Positions 8,568 through 16,600 of a stretch of DNA of 64,000 nt are shown piece by piece; the first letter of the stretch is position 1; each line of letters begins with the position of its first letter. Both the position numbers and the translations under genes were made by a program. The notes beneath the pieces are model-generated. The model was not told the origin of the DNA. It saw only the letters and a list, made by a program, of their open reading frames with translations, and made no database searches. This DNA comes from Mycobacterium triplex (GTDB lineage: Bacteria; Actinomycetota; Actinomycetes; Mycobacteriales; Mycobacteriaceae), in NCBI RefSeq assembly GCF_000689255.1, contig NZ_HG964447.1, positions 1 through 64,000 of the forward strand, written 5' to 3'.

Positions 8568-9205
8568 TGTGCCACCACGCTGTCGAACCCAGCGAGCGCA
8601 TCGCTGTCTGTCAGCAGTGCAGACCACCGCGGGTCGACGTCGATCATGTCGCGGTGCGCTCGTGCAGTCAGGCATTGCAGCGGCGTGTCTTTGCGCAGAT
8701 ATAGCGGGTGGCGCGGCTGTCCGCTGCAGGTCCAGCCCAGTACGGCGAGGCTGCCGCCGGTGGCCTGACAGATCCGCCACATCCGGCTGGCCACGGCCCG
8801 GGCCCGCGCCGGGTCGGCGTCAGCACCCCAGGCCAAGACGATCACGTCGTGCGCGGCGGCCTGGGCGTCGAGCTGAGCGTCATTGTCGTACTGCGGATCG
8901 TCGCTGGTCCCGATCGGATCATCCATGCCGCCAAGGTCTTTGGGGTTGGTGGCCCGCGCGGCGTACAGGTTGGTCAAGGTGACCGCGCTGTAGCCGAAAC
9001 CGTCGGCAAACCCGATGTCACGCCGCGATGTGGGGTCGTCGCGGTGCTCGTCGGCGGCCGACGGGTTCAAGGAGATGAACATCAGTGCCGGCCCGGGCCC
9101 ACGCCGGCAGCTCAGCCAGTACCGGTAGCGCCGATCCGACGAGAAGTGCGCTCGGCGCTCGGGGCGATGCCAGTGCGGCAGGTGAAGATCCAACATCAAT
9201 GTCAC
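8564..9205 (-). CDS. DUF1643 protein
   Basis: The 213-residue protein carries the DUF1643 signature: SLNPSAADEHRDDPTSRR, then GYSAVTLTNLYAARATNPKDL, VLAWGADA and a late GQPRHPLYLR. The family is widespread in phages and mobile elements and has no firmly assigned reaction that I know of. It sits between a ParB-like gene and the nuclease gene. A second ATG at 9196 is an alternative start. Confidence 0.85.
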   Translation of the reverse strand: MTLMLDLHLPHWHRPERRAHFSSDRRYRYWLSCRRGPGPALMFISLNPSAADEHRDDPTSRRDIGFADGFGYSAVTLTNLYAARATNPKDLGGMDDPIGTSDDPQYDNDAQLDAQAAAHDVIVLAWGADADPARARAVASRMWRICQATGGSLAVLGWTCSGQPRHPLYLRKDTPLQCLTARAHRDMIDVDPRWSALLTDSDALAGFDSVVAQ

Positions 9206-9238
9206 AACACACCTCTTATGAGTGAAAAGCCCTGCGAC

Positions 9239-10114
9239 TCAGGCGCTTTTGGCTGGCAGGGGACGTGAGCGCGCGTTGCGCGCCCCGCCGCCGAAGGTGC
9301 GCGCGCAGACCAAGACACGCTGTCCTGGTACGCGGCGGTTCCTGTTGTAGAGCACCATGATCGTGATCGCCATCCGCACACCTGCGGTGCCGGTCAGGGT
9401 CTCCCCCAACGCGGCAGCGTGGGTGCGCAGGGCCGGCGGAAGCACACCCAGCAGGGTGTCGGCCAGCCGCTCCGGATCGATACGGTCGCCCAGATGGTGT
9501 TGGATCAAGCCGATGCCATGGACAAGCGGCGCATCGTAGGCATCCATGCGCAGGTCCCACACCTGAAAAATCAATTCCAGGGTGTCGCGAATGAGATCGG
9601 CGCCGCCGAGGGCAAAAAGCTTCTCCAATGTCGCGGTGCAGCGCACGTTTCCGGCCTTGGGTGCGTGATGAATCTGCAGCTCCAAACTGGTCACGACGCG
9701 TTCAATCGCCAGCACGTCAGGATCACCGCTGGCCTTGCGGGCCTGCCAGTGATCCCAGGTGGACGGGCGCCGCCGTTCCCGGTTGAGCCGATCAAACAAC
9801 CGGGCTTCGTCAGCTACCGTCAGACCCTCATGGATGCGGGCCACCATCGTGGCCTGGGGGTCACGCAATCGCGCAGCCTCCCAACGGTGTTGGCCATCAA
9901 CCAGCGCGTAGCGCGGGTTGTGGTCGTGACCGCGATCGCTGACCTCGATCACCCCGGCCAGCCGGCGATCCCAGCCGGCGGCCAGCTTGCGGGCCCGGCC
10001 CATATCGACCGCGCGCTGATAGGACGGATCGACGAACAACTCCTCGACGCGCACCGCGTCGATGTAGCCGCCCGCGTTGGCCGCCGCCGCGGTGACACTC
10101 ACACTCATCGTCAT
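9239..10114 (-). CDS. ParB/Srx-fold protein (DUF6551-like)
   Basis: The 291-residue protein opens with a ParB-type segment: VEELFVDPSYQRAVD, then YALVDGQHRWEAARL. Its later helices are unlike chromosomal ParB, so partition is not certain; actinobacteriophage proteins of this type are common and uncharacterised. The ATG at 10114 overlaps the stop of the small CxxC gene (ATGA), which sets the start. Confidence 0.7.
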   Translation of the reverse strand: MTMSVSVTAAAANAGGYIDAVRVEELFVDPSYQRAVDMGRARKLAAGWDRRLAGVIEVSDRGHDHNPRYALVDGQHRWEAARLRDPQATMVARIHEGLTVADEARLFDRLNRERRRPSTWDHWQARKASGDPDVLAIERVVTSLELQIHHAPKAGNVRCTATLEKLFALGGADLIRDTLELIFQVWDLRMDAYDAPLVHGIGLIQHHLGDRIDPERLADTLLGVLPPALRTHAAALGETLTGTAGVRMAITIMVLYNRNRRVPGQRVLVCARTFGGGARNARSRPLPAKSA

Positions 10115-10332
10115 GCTGCTGTGGTCCTTCCTCGCCGCGCACCCGGTGTGCGCTCCACGCCGCCGCCGGCATAGATGTCGTGGCAGGCATCGCATCGGGT
10201 CCGGCCCGGTGAGTGCCAGGTGGCTTTGCAGTCCACGCACAACCCACGCCGGTACGCGTCATGCCCATCGGCAGGTGCCCCGCTGCCCGCCGCCGCCGGC
10301 GCTCGTCTCGCCGTGCCGCCGGCCGCCCTCAT
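10111..10332 (-). CDS. Small zinc-finger-like protein
   Basis: The 73-residue protein has CVDC and CDAC motifs 13 residues apart, suggesting one zinc knuckle, flanked by basic tails. It overlaps both neighbours by ATGA. Function unknown. Confidence 0.6.
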   Translation of the reverse strand: MRAAGGTARRAPAAAGSGAPADGHDAYRRGLCVDCKATWHSPGRTRCDACHDIYAGGGVERTPGARRGRTTAA

Positions 10333-10787
10333 GCCGCCCCCTGGTCTTCGGCGACGACTCCTGGCCGCTGCGCGCTGCGCCGCCGTTGGCGACGCAACTC
10401 ACGGACACGTTCGGCCATGGTCATCCCGCCCAGGACACCGCGCTGATCACGGCCCTTGTTCAGCCCATAGCTGCGGCACTCGTCCAACACCGGGCAGTAC
10501 TGGCAGATCGCCTTGGCTTCGGCCTGCACCAACGGACTACGGCTTAGCCAGTCGACCTCGGGAAACGCAGCGCACGCCCCCTTTGAGACGAAGCTGACCA
10601 AGTCCACTTCCTCGCTGGCCGGCGGCGGTTCTGGACAAGGCAACGACAAATACCGGTGCACCGAGCGGGGAGTGACCCGCAAGTAGTCGGCGATCGCATC
10701 AGGTGACTGGCCACGATTGCGCATCCGGTGCGCGGTGATTCGGTGGTTGATCGATCGCGTATTCGGTGTTGTCGCAACCTCATTCAT
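10329..10787 (-). CDS. WhiB-family iron-sulfur transcription factor with extra N-terminal HTH
   Basis: In this 152-residue protein four cysteines at 72, 95, 98 and 104 fit the WhiB [4Fe-4S] ligand set, followed by the GVLGG turn and a basic tail (VRELRRQRRR). Residues 15-48 look like a helix-turn-helix (HRITAHRMRNRGQSPDAI), which most WhiB proteins lack. WhiB proteins bind the sigma factor and regulate transcription. It is coupled to the WhiA-like gene upstream. Confidence 0.85.
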   Translation of the reverse strand: MNEVATTPNTRSINHRITAHRMRNRGQSPDAIADYLRVTPRSVHRYLSLPCPEPPPASEEVDLVSFVSKGACAAFPEVDWLSRSPLVQAEAKAICQYCPVLDECRSYGLNKGRDQRGVLGGMTMAERVRELRRQRRRSAQRPGVVAEDQGAA

Positions 10788-11413
10788 GATCGGTCCCCCA
10801 ACGTGTTCTCACGCAGCCGCCGATACTGCGCGCCGACGTCGGCGATACCCAGCCGCGCCAACGCCTCAGGAACACGGCCCGGGCCGACCGCGGCGCGCGG
10901 GCGCCCGTCAGTGGGCTTCGCGTGGATTCCTAACCGCGACATCACCGCGGTGAGCGTCAGCATCATCGACGCGCTCGGGCACGCCACCTTCATCCCTTGT
11001 CGATTGAAATGCGCCGCGGCATGCACCGCCCCGCGGCTGACTCCCACCGCTGCGGGCATGCCCTGCCCGAACAGCCACCGACCATCACGAAAGCCATAGC
11101 GGCCCAACACGGTTTGCGGATTGGCGATGACGATCGTGCCGCCGTCGGCGCCGACGTCGATCAACTCGACATCCTTGTGCGCCAGAGCCTGCGCCATCCA
11201 TAAGGCGGTGGGCCCGTCCTCGAAGTGAATCCGCATCCGTTGACCGACACGCTCGATGGGTGTGAACGCCAACACCGCCGCGACGTGACGCGTACGCGTC
11301 TCGGGATCCTCACCCACAGCGCACAGATGCAACCGGACCGCAGACACGAACGAAGCGAAATCCTGCGACTGCGGCCGCGGCCGCCGCGGGGGTGCACATT
11401 TGGTCGCGTTCAT
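10784..11413 (-). CDS. WhiA-like protein without the C-terminal HTH
   Basis: The 209-residue protein resembles the WhiA N-terminal LAGLIDADG-like region, best in the segment GMKVACPSASMMLTLTAV followed by MSRLGIHAKPTDGRPRAA. Chromosomal WhiA is about 320 residues with a DNA-binding C-terminus, which is missing here. The identification is from pattern recognition and should be treated as probable. It lies between two WhiB genes and overlaps both by ATGA; WhiA and WhiB work together in Streptomyces. Confidence 0.55.
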   Translation of the reverse strand: MNATKCAPPRRPRPQSQDFASFVSAVRLHLCAVGEDPETRTRHVAAVLAFTPIERVGQRMRIHFEDGPTALWMAQALAHKDVELIDVGADGGTIVIANPQTVLGRYGFRDGRWLFGQGMPAAVGVSRGAVHAAAHFNRQGMKVACPSASMMLTLTAVMSRLGIHAKPTDGRPRAAVGPGRVPEALARLGIADVGAQYRRLRENTLGDRS

Positions 11414-11739
11414 GCCGAGACCCCCAGCCCGGTGAGCTCACCTGAACCCGCCTGCAGGCCAGCGATCTCACCCAACCTGGCCATCGCTAGAGCCCACTGA
11501 GTTTTCTTGCGGCGCTCGGGCACCCACACGCCGGCATACAGCCCGCTCTCGGCCCCAGAGGCGACTGCGTCACCCGCGCATTGCCGCCCCACGGGGCAGC
11601 GCCGGCACATCTGCTCGAGGTGGACCCGCACATCCTGCTTGGGCCGATGCTCAGGGGTCCACAACTCCGGGGCATCCGAGGTCTCCAGGTAGCACACGGC
11701 CTGCTTGCGCCACTGCTGCTCACGGATCACCATCATCAT
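11410..11739 (-). CDS. WhiB-family iron-sulfur transcription factor
   Basis: The 109-residue protein has cysteines at 16, 45, 48 and 54, then a GVWVPERR turn followed by KK, the normal WhiB order. It overlaps the MazG-like gene upstream and the WhiA-like gene downstream by ATGA. Confidence 0.85.
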   Translation of the reverse strand: MMMVIREQQWRKQAVCYLETSDAPELWTPEHRPKQDVRVHLEQMCRRCPVGRQCAGDAVASGAESGLYAGVWVPERRKKTQWALAMARLGEIAGLQAGSGELTGLGVSA

Positions 11740-12296
11740 CGCGCACGCCCCAATACCATTGGTGTGCTCGTAATTTCAGCGATAAACCGCACCGCCATGC
11801 CGGCTACTCGCGCGGCAGCGGGCCGGGCGGGATCGTCGAAACGAATCGCTGACCACAGCGCGTCGTATTCGCGTCGCAGGAAGCCGAATCCCTCGTGGCT
11901 CGACGACAAGGCGCGCCTGGGGCCCACGGCCGCGCGCACGGCGCGCTGCTCGGCCAGTGCGGCACGACACCGGTCGCCGGCGGGCCCAATGGGGTTGTAG
12001 AGGTCGGCGATGAACCGGACGGCCATCGCGCCGGCCTGCGTAGCCTCAATGCGGGCGTGGTCGATGCGGTTGGCGCGTACGTCCTCCCAGAGCTCGTCGA
12101 CCTCCTCGCCCAGCAGCATCGCGCCCTCTTCGACCGATCCCCAGATGCGCGGATAGGCGGTCAGGCTTCGGGTCAACTCCTCCCAGATAGCCAGCTCGGC
12201 GCACTGGTAAGGGCCCGCGGGGGCCGCCATCAGCTCGGCGGGTGTTGAGAGGTCTTCGATGGTGCTCGCCTCGACGAACAGCGCTGGTGTGCTCAT
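11736..12296 (-). CDS. Tandem MazG-like protein
   Basis: The 186-residue protein contains two related segments: EEGAMLLGEEVDELWEDVR ending in AGAMAVRFIADL, and HEGFGFLRREYDALWSAIR ending in AGMAVRFIAEI. The first keeps the EExxE pattern of all-alpha NTP pyrophosphohydrolases; the second has lost part of it. Similar single-domain proteins are common in actinobacteriophages. The ATG at 12296 overlaps the upstream stop. Confidence 0.6.
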   Translation of the reverse strand: MSTPALFVEASTIEDLSTPAELMAAPAGPYQCAELAIWEELTRSLTAYPRIWGSVEEGAMLLGEEVDELWEDVRANRIDHARIEATQAGAMAVRFIADLYNPIGPAGDRCRAALAEQRAVRAAVGPRRALSSSHEGFGFLRREYDALWSAIRFDDPARPAAARVAGMAVRFIAEITSTPMVLGRAR

Positions 12297-12643
12297 ACCA
12301 GCACCGCCTGCCGGTCCAGGCCCAGGTGCCGGATGCACTCGGCGCACGCCTCGTCGCCAGGCACGCACGGCCAGCTGCACAGCAGGCAGGAGCTGGTGCA
12401 ACTACGGCAGGCCCATTGGCCGTCCACCCGGACTGGCTCGATCGGCTCCTTGCCGCACAGCGGGCAGTCAGCGAAGGCCGCGGATGCGGGCCGACTGAGG
12501 CCCAAGGAGGCGGCGACGGCCCCTGCGGCCGCGTCTAGGCCGGTGTTGGTGCACGTCAGCACCGTGGAACGGACATTGAGGGCAGAAAGGCTTGATTCCG
12601 CTGATGGGTAGCCTCTACCCTGAGATTGACTCAGCAAAGTCAT
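12293..12643 (-). CDS. Cys-rich zinc-ribbon protein, first gene of the WhiB operon
   Basis: The protein of up to 116 residues has nine cysteines clustered in its second half, four of the pairs as CxxC (CPLC, CRSC, CLLC, CAEC), which suggests two zinc ribbons. A strong AAGGAGGAG abuts the ATG at 12643. A TTG at 12637 has better spacing and lines up with the GTG start of rep, and the next residues (SQG..YP) match the rep N-terminus. Confidence 0.6.
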   Translation of the reverse strand: MTLLSQSQGRGYPSAESSLSALNVRSTVLTCTNTGLDAAAGAVAASLGLSRPASAAFADCPLCGKEPIEPVRVDGQWACRSCTSSCLLCSWPCVPGDEACAECIRHLGLDRQAVLV

Positions 12644-12742
12644 CTCCTCCTTCAGGGGGGAAGACCCTTGGGCGCGAAGCTGGTACCTTCGTCGTCCAAA
12701 TCCCAGAGTTAGCCCCCTTCGGGGGGTTCTCTGTTTTCTGGG
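12604..12742 (-). promoter_or_regulatory. Structured leader of the WhiB operon (copy B)
   Basis: It carries the same ordered elements as copy A: a GGGTA/TACCC hairpin (12606-12620), a purine-rich site at 12644-12652, a CGAAG/CTTCG hairpin (12675-12691), and a distal hairpin with outer CCCAGA/TCTGGG and inner C5/G5 stems (12702-12742). The outer stem is longer here than in copy A and still pairs. Confidence 0.55.
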
Positions 12743-12850
12743 ACAGGGTCATCGCTATTGACATGTGCGAAAAGCGCCGCGTCCGCGGCGGGCGCAGCTA
12801 GCTCAGCAGCCGTACCACCACCTTCGAAAAGCCCTGCGCGCCAAGAAACA

Positions 12851-13582
12851 TCACAAGATCCGTCCTTCCCCTGCCGCAGGGTCGGCGATGGCTTGCCGCA
12901 CCAGCTGGCGTTGGCGGGTGCTAAGCCGGACAAGGTGGTTGGCCAGCGCCGCGGCCTCGGTGCCGTCCGGCGCCATATCCCCGGGGTAGACGACCAGCCT
13001 CGGCTCGCCGTCCGGGGCCGGAATCTCGGCAACGAACCCAAACCGAGCAACATCTTCGCCGCAGGCGTGCAGCTGCCACCCCTGGCGCAGCAACGCCAGC
13101 GCCCACCAGTACGCGATACGCACCCCGCGGTCGGGTTGGCACACCCGCCCCGGAATCGGCGCCACGCACTTACGGATCGGCGCCGGCGCGTTCATCAAGC
13201 CGAGCCCGCGCAGCAGGTCCAGGAGCTCGTCGAGCTGCTCAGTCCACCCGAGGGCACCCAGGCGCCACACCGCTTCGGCGAGCAGGGTGGGCACGTCATG
13301 GGGAAGCGCAGGGTTGTGGTCGTTGCTGCGCACCACCTCGACGAGGCGATACGAGGCCAGTCGCACACTCACGCGCGCCGCCAGCTGATTGGCATCGAAG
13401 TGCACGCCAAGCAGCAGATCGCCGCGCCGGCGCAGTTCAGTGGTCCACCAGTACACGGGACGCACGGCCTGGGCGGGCTGCTTGATCCGCGAGGTGGGAA
13501 TGGGGGCGAAGCATGGCTCGAACCCGGCAAGGGAGGGCATCTGAGGCGTTGGGCGATGCCCAAGTGCGTGAGGCAGTTTCAC
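12851..13582 (-). CDS. Hypothetical protein with two repeated halves
   Basis: The roughly 243-residue protein has two halves that each start with a Pro-rich basic stretch and a YWW motif (RPVYWWTTELRRRGD and RIAYWWALALLRQGW), so it looks like an internal duplication. A GAGGAGG ribosome site is 5 bp before the GTG at 13582. It is divergent from the double-HTH regulator at 13678. Function unknown. Confidence 0.6.
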   Translation of the reverse strand: MKLPHALGHRPTPQMPSLAGFEPCFAPIPTSRIKQPAQAVRPVYWWTTELRRRGDLLLGVHFDANQLAARVSVRLASYRLVEVVRSNDHNPALPHDVPTLLAEAVWRLGALGWTEQLDELLDLLRGLGLMNAPAPIRKCVAPIPGRVCQPDRGVRIAYWWALALLRQGWQLHACGEDVARFGFVAEIPAPDGEPRLVVYPGDMAPDGTEAAALANHLVRLSTRQRQLVRQAIADPAAGEGRIL

Positions 13583-13603
13583 CAAATCCTCCTCATTAAG
13601 CCG

Positions 13604-13647
13604 GTCTTACGCACACCATACTCTAAACTAAGACGATAAAGTAAGAC
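13604..13647. promoter_or_regulatory. TAAGAC repeats in the divergent promoter region
   Basis: GTCTTA occurs at 13604-13609 and TAAGAC at 13629-13634 and 13642-13647, in an AT-rich stretch between the two divergent genes. The double-HTH protein next door is the obvious candidate to bind them. Confidence 0.4.
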
Positions 13648-13677
13648 ACTAGGATTAACAATTTTCGGGAGCCCTCG

Positions 13678-14166
13678 GTGAACCTGTCTAGCTATGACGC
13701 GCCAGGCCGTAGACCTCGTATGACGCGCCGTGTGCTGCGTGGCTTCAACGCACAGACCTTCGCCGAGATCCGCCGTCACAACGGCATCAGCGTCAGCGAC
13801 CTCGCCCGGGTCGCCGACGTCTCGCCGGCGACCATCTTCAACTGGGAAGGCGGCAAGGGAACCCCTCAGGTGGATCTGCTTGCCCGCGTTATGCGCATCC
13901 TCGACACTCCGATCGAGCAGGTTGTGACCATCCCCGCCGACGAGCGCTACCCCGGTGACTGGCGTGTCCTCAAAGGGCTGACCCAGCCCGAGCTGGCCGC
14001 GGCCGCCAAGATCGCCACCACCACGCTGCGCGGCATCGAACGCGCCGACGCGGCACTCACTGACACCAACGCGGCCAAGCTCGCACAACGGCTCGGAATC
14101 AGCGTCGAGGAATACCAAGCGGCCTACCAGCGCGCCCGCCAACGGCCTCCCGGCGCCCCGGTGTAA
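13678..14166 (+). CDS. XRE-type regulator with two helix-turn-helix domains
   Basis: In this 162-residue protein the first HTH spans about residues 25-75 (ISVSDLARVADVSPATIFNWE) and the second about 95-140 (LTQPELAAAAKIATTTLRGIE). The GTG at 13678 follows a GGGAG site; an ATG at 13720 is a possible shorter start. It faces the unknown gene at 12851-13582 across an AT-rich region with TAAGAC repeats. Confidence 0.8.
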   Translation: MNLSSYDAPGRRPRMTRRVLRGFNAQTFAEIRRHNGISVSDLARVADVSPATIFNWEGGKGTPQVDLLARVMRILDTPIEQVVTIPADERYPGDWRVLKGLTQPELAAAAKIATTTLRGIERADAALTDTNAAKLAQRLGISVEEYQAAYQRARQRPPGAPV

Positions 14167-14329
14167 CGGCGTCGCAACTCCCAGCAAATCCCTGCGGTCG
14201 ACATAGCCTCGATCGGTACGCGCCGCGCAGCTGAGCTGCGTGTGGGGCAGGGCCGGCGCGCAACCAGCAGCCACAGCCACAACGGGCCTGCTGGCGAGCC
14301 TTTCCATTCCCATCGGTCCTCCGAACGCC

Positions 14330-14620
14330 CTATGCCTTTGCCCCGGCACCGAGGCTGGGTACAGAAAAATTCCAACAGGTCAAACGCGGAAAGTCACGAA
14401 AGTGAGCAAAGGAAAAAACGACAACTCGCCAATAACGATTCGATAACAATCGCTGGGGGCGGAGTCGGGTCGGCGAATGGGGCCAGCCGGTGAGCAGCAG
14501 GCACAGGGCGGTGGCGCCGAGGGGTGCCCAGCGGACTGCGGCAGTGGGCCGTGATGCACGGGCGCTGTGCTTTGGCGCGCTGTTTTCCGGCGTCCTTGGG
14601 GGTGGTTCTGAGGCGCTCAC
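14330..14620 (-). CDS. Possible small membrane protein
   Basis: An open frame of 96 residues starts at a GTG 10 bp after AAGGAG, downstream of a fair promoter. It has one hydrophobic segment near residues 33-43 (LGATALCLLLTGW). The tail has atypical composition and low-GC codons. No family is recognised. Confidence 0.35.
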   Translation of the reverse strand: MSASEPPPRTPENSAPKHSARASRPTAAVRWAPLGATALCLLLTGWPHSPTRLRPQRLLSNRYWRVVVFSFAHFRDFPRLTCWNFSVPSLGAGAKA

Positions 14621-14663
14621 GGGGCGCGGTCTCCTTGCCTGGGCCTGGTGGGTATGGGTGCAG

Positions 14664-14692
14664 ACGCTACCAACAAAAACACAGCGGTGCAA
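14664..14692 (-). promoter_or_regulatory. Sigma-A-like promoter
   Basis: On the minus strand TTGCAC and TAGCGT are separated by 17 bp, about 45 bp upstream of the GTG at 14620. Confidence 0.4.
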
Positions 14693-14924
14693 TGGTTTGA
14701 AACATTGCGCTAGGTTTTTTGCTGGGGTGTAGTCCAAAGCATGCAGGGCAGCACGGCAGCGCCCGAGGGCTTCACCCCTTGGCTTGGACAGGTCCCGGCC
14801 CCTACCGCACCACTACTCGATATCGGTGACATAGCGACACAATGCGCGATCGGGCGGTCGTTCCGCGACGTCTTGCAGACCCGTTTGGTCGCGTACCAAG
14901 TCGTATTTCGTCCCGCCACATCGC

Positions 14925-14940
14925 GCGACTCGACGCGACT
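14925..14940. repeat. Second copy of the paired GCGACT motif
   Basis: GCGACT occurs at 14925-14930 and 14935-14940; the 16 bp plus 2 neighbours duplicate the sequence at 15796-15813. The copies lie on either side of the paralogue 1 gene. Confidence 0.6.
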
Positions 14941-14966
14941 CGGCTAACGCGTCTTGCGGCCTGCGT

Positions 14967-15752
14967 TCAGGCAGAGTCGACGATGTCTGAGAGCGCGAGC
15001 GGCCCGTCGAACTGGTTACGCCCGGCGAGGGTGTCATAGACAGCGCCGGGATCGTCCAAGGTGACCGCATCGAGGTCGACGCCCTCGACTGAGTGTGGAT
15101 CGACCCGCACCCACCGCCACGGATGGGCCACTACCGCAGCGTCATTGAGAAAACCGGTGTAGTAGCCGTCGAGAATCGTTTCACCGGGCAGCATCACAAG
15201 ATGCAGCGAGCCAAAGAAGTAGCGGTCGTTGTGATTACGGAAATGACCCATCAGGTGTCGACCGAACAGCCGTGCGGTCACATCGGTTTCGTGCCCGGCC
15301 GAATGACCTTCAAAGCGCGGCGCCGGCGGATAGTTGCGGGACACGATCCCCGCTCCCCGCACGGTGACCGTCGACAGATCGACGTGCCGGTAGCCGCCAC
15401 TGATCAGGTAGCCCGTCGCCCAGAGCCCTCCCAACAGCGCAGGATCTAGGCCTGGCCCGATCCCGGCGAGCACATCGTCATCCACTGCAACTGATGGGCC
15501 GCGAGGCTGTCCGTGGCCGAACAGCTCTTTGGCCGTCCAGCCCGAGAACATCTGCTCGAGCACCACACAGTGATGCCCTTGGGGAAGGGTCCGCACCTGA
15601 CCTCCGACCCAGCGGTAATACTGCGATTTCGTGGGCGGAACGGCATTGCGGGGCAGGTCTAATTCCCGGGCCACGCGCTTATATTCAGCGATGAATTCGG
15701 AGTAAGCGTGCATGTGACGTTCGTCGAGAAGCGCCTTCAACAAATTCGCCAC
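14967..15752 (-). CDS. HTH regulator with conserved sensor-like C-terminal domain (paralogue 1)
   Basis: The 261-residue protein has an N-terminal 75-residue domain (LLDERHMHAYSEFIAEYKRVA, SQYYRWVGGQV, MFSGWTAKELFG) like a DNA-binding domain seen in actinobacterial regulators. The rest is an unnamed domain with NYPPAPR, FGRHLMGHFRNHNDRYFFG and LPGETILDGYYT. The protein at 47130-47900 is about half identical over its length. Its promoter carries four AGTCGC repeats. Confidence 0.6.
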   Translation of the reverse strand: MANLLKALLDERHMHAYSEFIAEYKRVARELDLPRNAVPPTKSQYYRWVGGQVRTLPQGHHCVVLEQMFSGWTAKELFGHGQPRGPSVAVDDDVLAGIGPGLDPALLGGLWATGYLISGGYRHVDLSTVTVRGAGIVSRNYPPAPRFEGHSAGHETDVTARLFGRHLMGHFRNHNDRYFFGSLHLVMLPGETILDGYYTGFLNDAAVVAHPWRWVRVDPHSVEGVDLDAVTLDDPGAVYDTLAGRNQFDGPLALSDIVDSA

Positions 15753-15774
15753 AAAGCCAGCCTAGAAGCCAAAA

Positions 15775-15813
15775 GCGACTCTATGCGACTTCACCACGCG
15801 ACTCGACGCGACT
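15775..15813 (-). promoter_or_regulatory. Four phased GCGACT/AGTCGC repeats upstream of paralogue 1
   Basis: GCGACT begins at 15775, 15785, 15798 and 15808 (spacing 10, 13, 10). It lies 23-61 bp upstream of the paralogue 1 start and is shared with the divergent methyltransferase gene. Confidence 0.55.
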
Positions 15814-15880
15814 CCGAAAGACGAGAAGAGGCCCGGAAGCGACATCGCTTGGCGCAAACTGGGTGCCCGCGGTGCTTACG

Positions 15881-16588
15881 ATGAAGCCAATGACCGCCAC
15901 CTCGCTGTTCAAAGACCACGCCAGCGCCTACGCCGCCTGGTCGGTGAAGAATCCGGTCAACAACCAATACGACCGGCCCACCATCCTTGAACTGGCCGGC
16001 GATTTGAGCGGAAAACACGTTCTCGAACTGGGATGCGCCGCCGGCGGCCTGACCACCCATCTGGTCCAACGAGCCGCCGAGGTCCTCGCCGTTGACGCCG
16101 AGCCGCAAATGATCGAGCTCGCCCGTCAACGGCTCGGCACTGCGGCCCAGTTCGAACTCGTCGACCTCGACCAGCCCACCGACATCGCCCCACCCGCCAG
16201 CGTGGACGTCGTCGTGGCCTCGCTAGTCCTGCACTACATCCAAGACTGGGCTCCGCTGATGCGAGAGCTTCACCGCTGCCTCAAGCCCGGCGGAACGCTG
16301 GTCTTCTCCATGCACCACCCCATCACCGGATGGCTGTTGTCAGATCGCGCGGATTACCACCGCACGCAGCTGGTCAGCGAGGTGTGGAACTGGGGTGGCC
16401 TCGAGGTGACAGCCCAGTCATACCGCCGGCCCCTATCGAGCATCTTCGGTGAACTCCGACGCGCAGGCTTCAGCATCGACACCGTCGAAGAACCACAGAT
16501 CCAGCCCACCGCTGACATCGACGCCGAGCTGCTCCACGCACTGAACACCCAACCGTTCTTCCTCTACATACGCGCCCAACGCGACTAA
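15881..16588 (+). CDS. Class I SAM-dependent methyltransferase
   Basis: The roughly 235-residue protein has motif I VLELGCAAGGLT, an acidic VLAVDAEP strand end and the VVASLVLHYIQDW segment, then CLKPGGTLVFSMHHP. It should transfer a methyl group from SAM to an unknown small molecule. Starts at 15863 (GTG) and 15890 (ATG) are also possible. It is followed 12 bp later by the TrpF-like gene. Confidence 0.8.
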   Translation: MKPMTATSLFKDHASAYAAWSVKNPVNNQYDRPTILELAGDLSGKHVLELGCAAGGLTTHLVQRAAEVLAVDAEPQMIELARQRLGTAAQFELVDLDQPTDIAPPASVDVVVASLVLHYIQDWAPLMRELHRCLKPGGTLVFSMHHPITGWLLSDRADYHRTQLVSEVWNWGGLEVTAQSYRRPLSSIFGELRRAGFSIDTVEEPQIQPTADIDAELLHALNTQPFFLYIRAQRD

Positions 16589-16600
16589 CTACCCGCCGCC

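Noticed and set aside
14813..15070. Extra frames around 14740-15070 on both strands
   Set aside because: They overlap the end of the paralogue 1 gene or lack ribosome sites and motifs.
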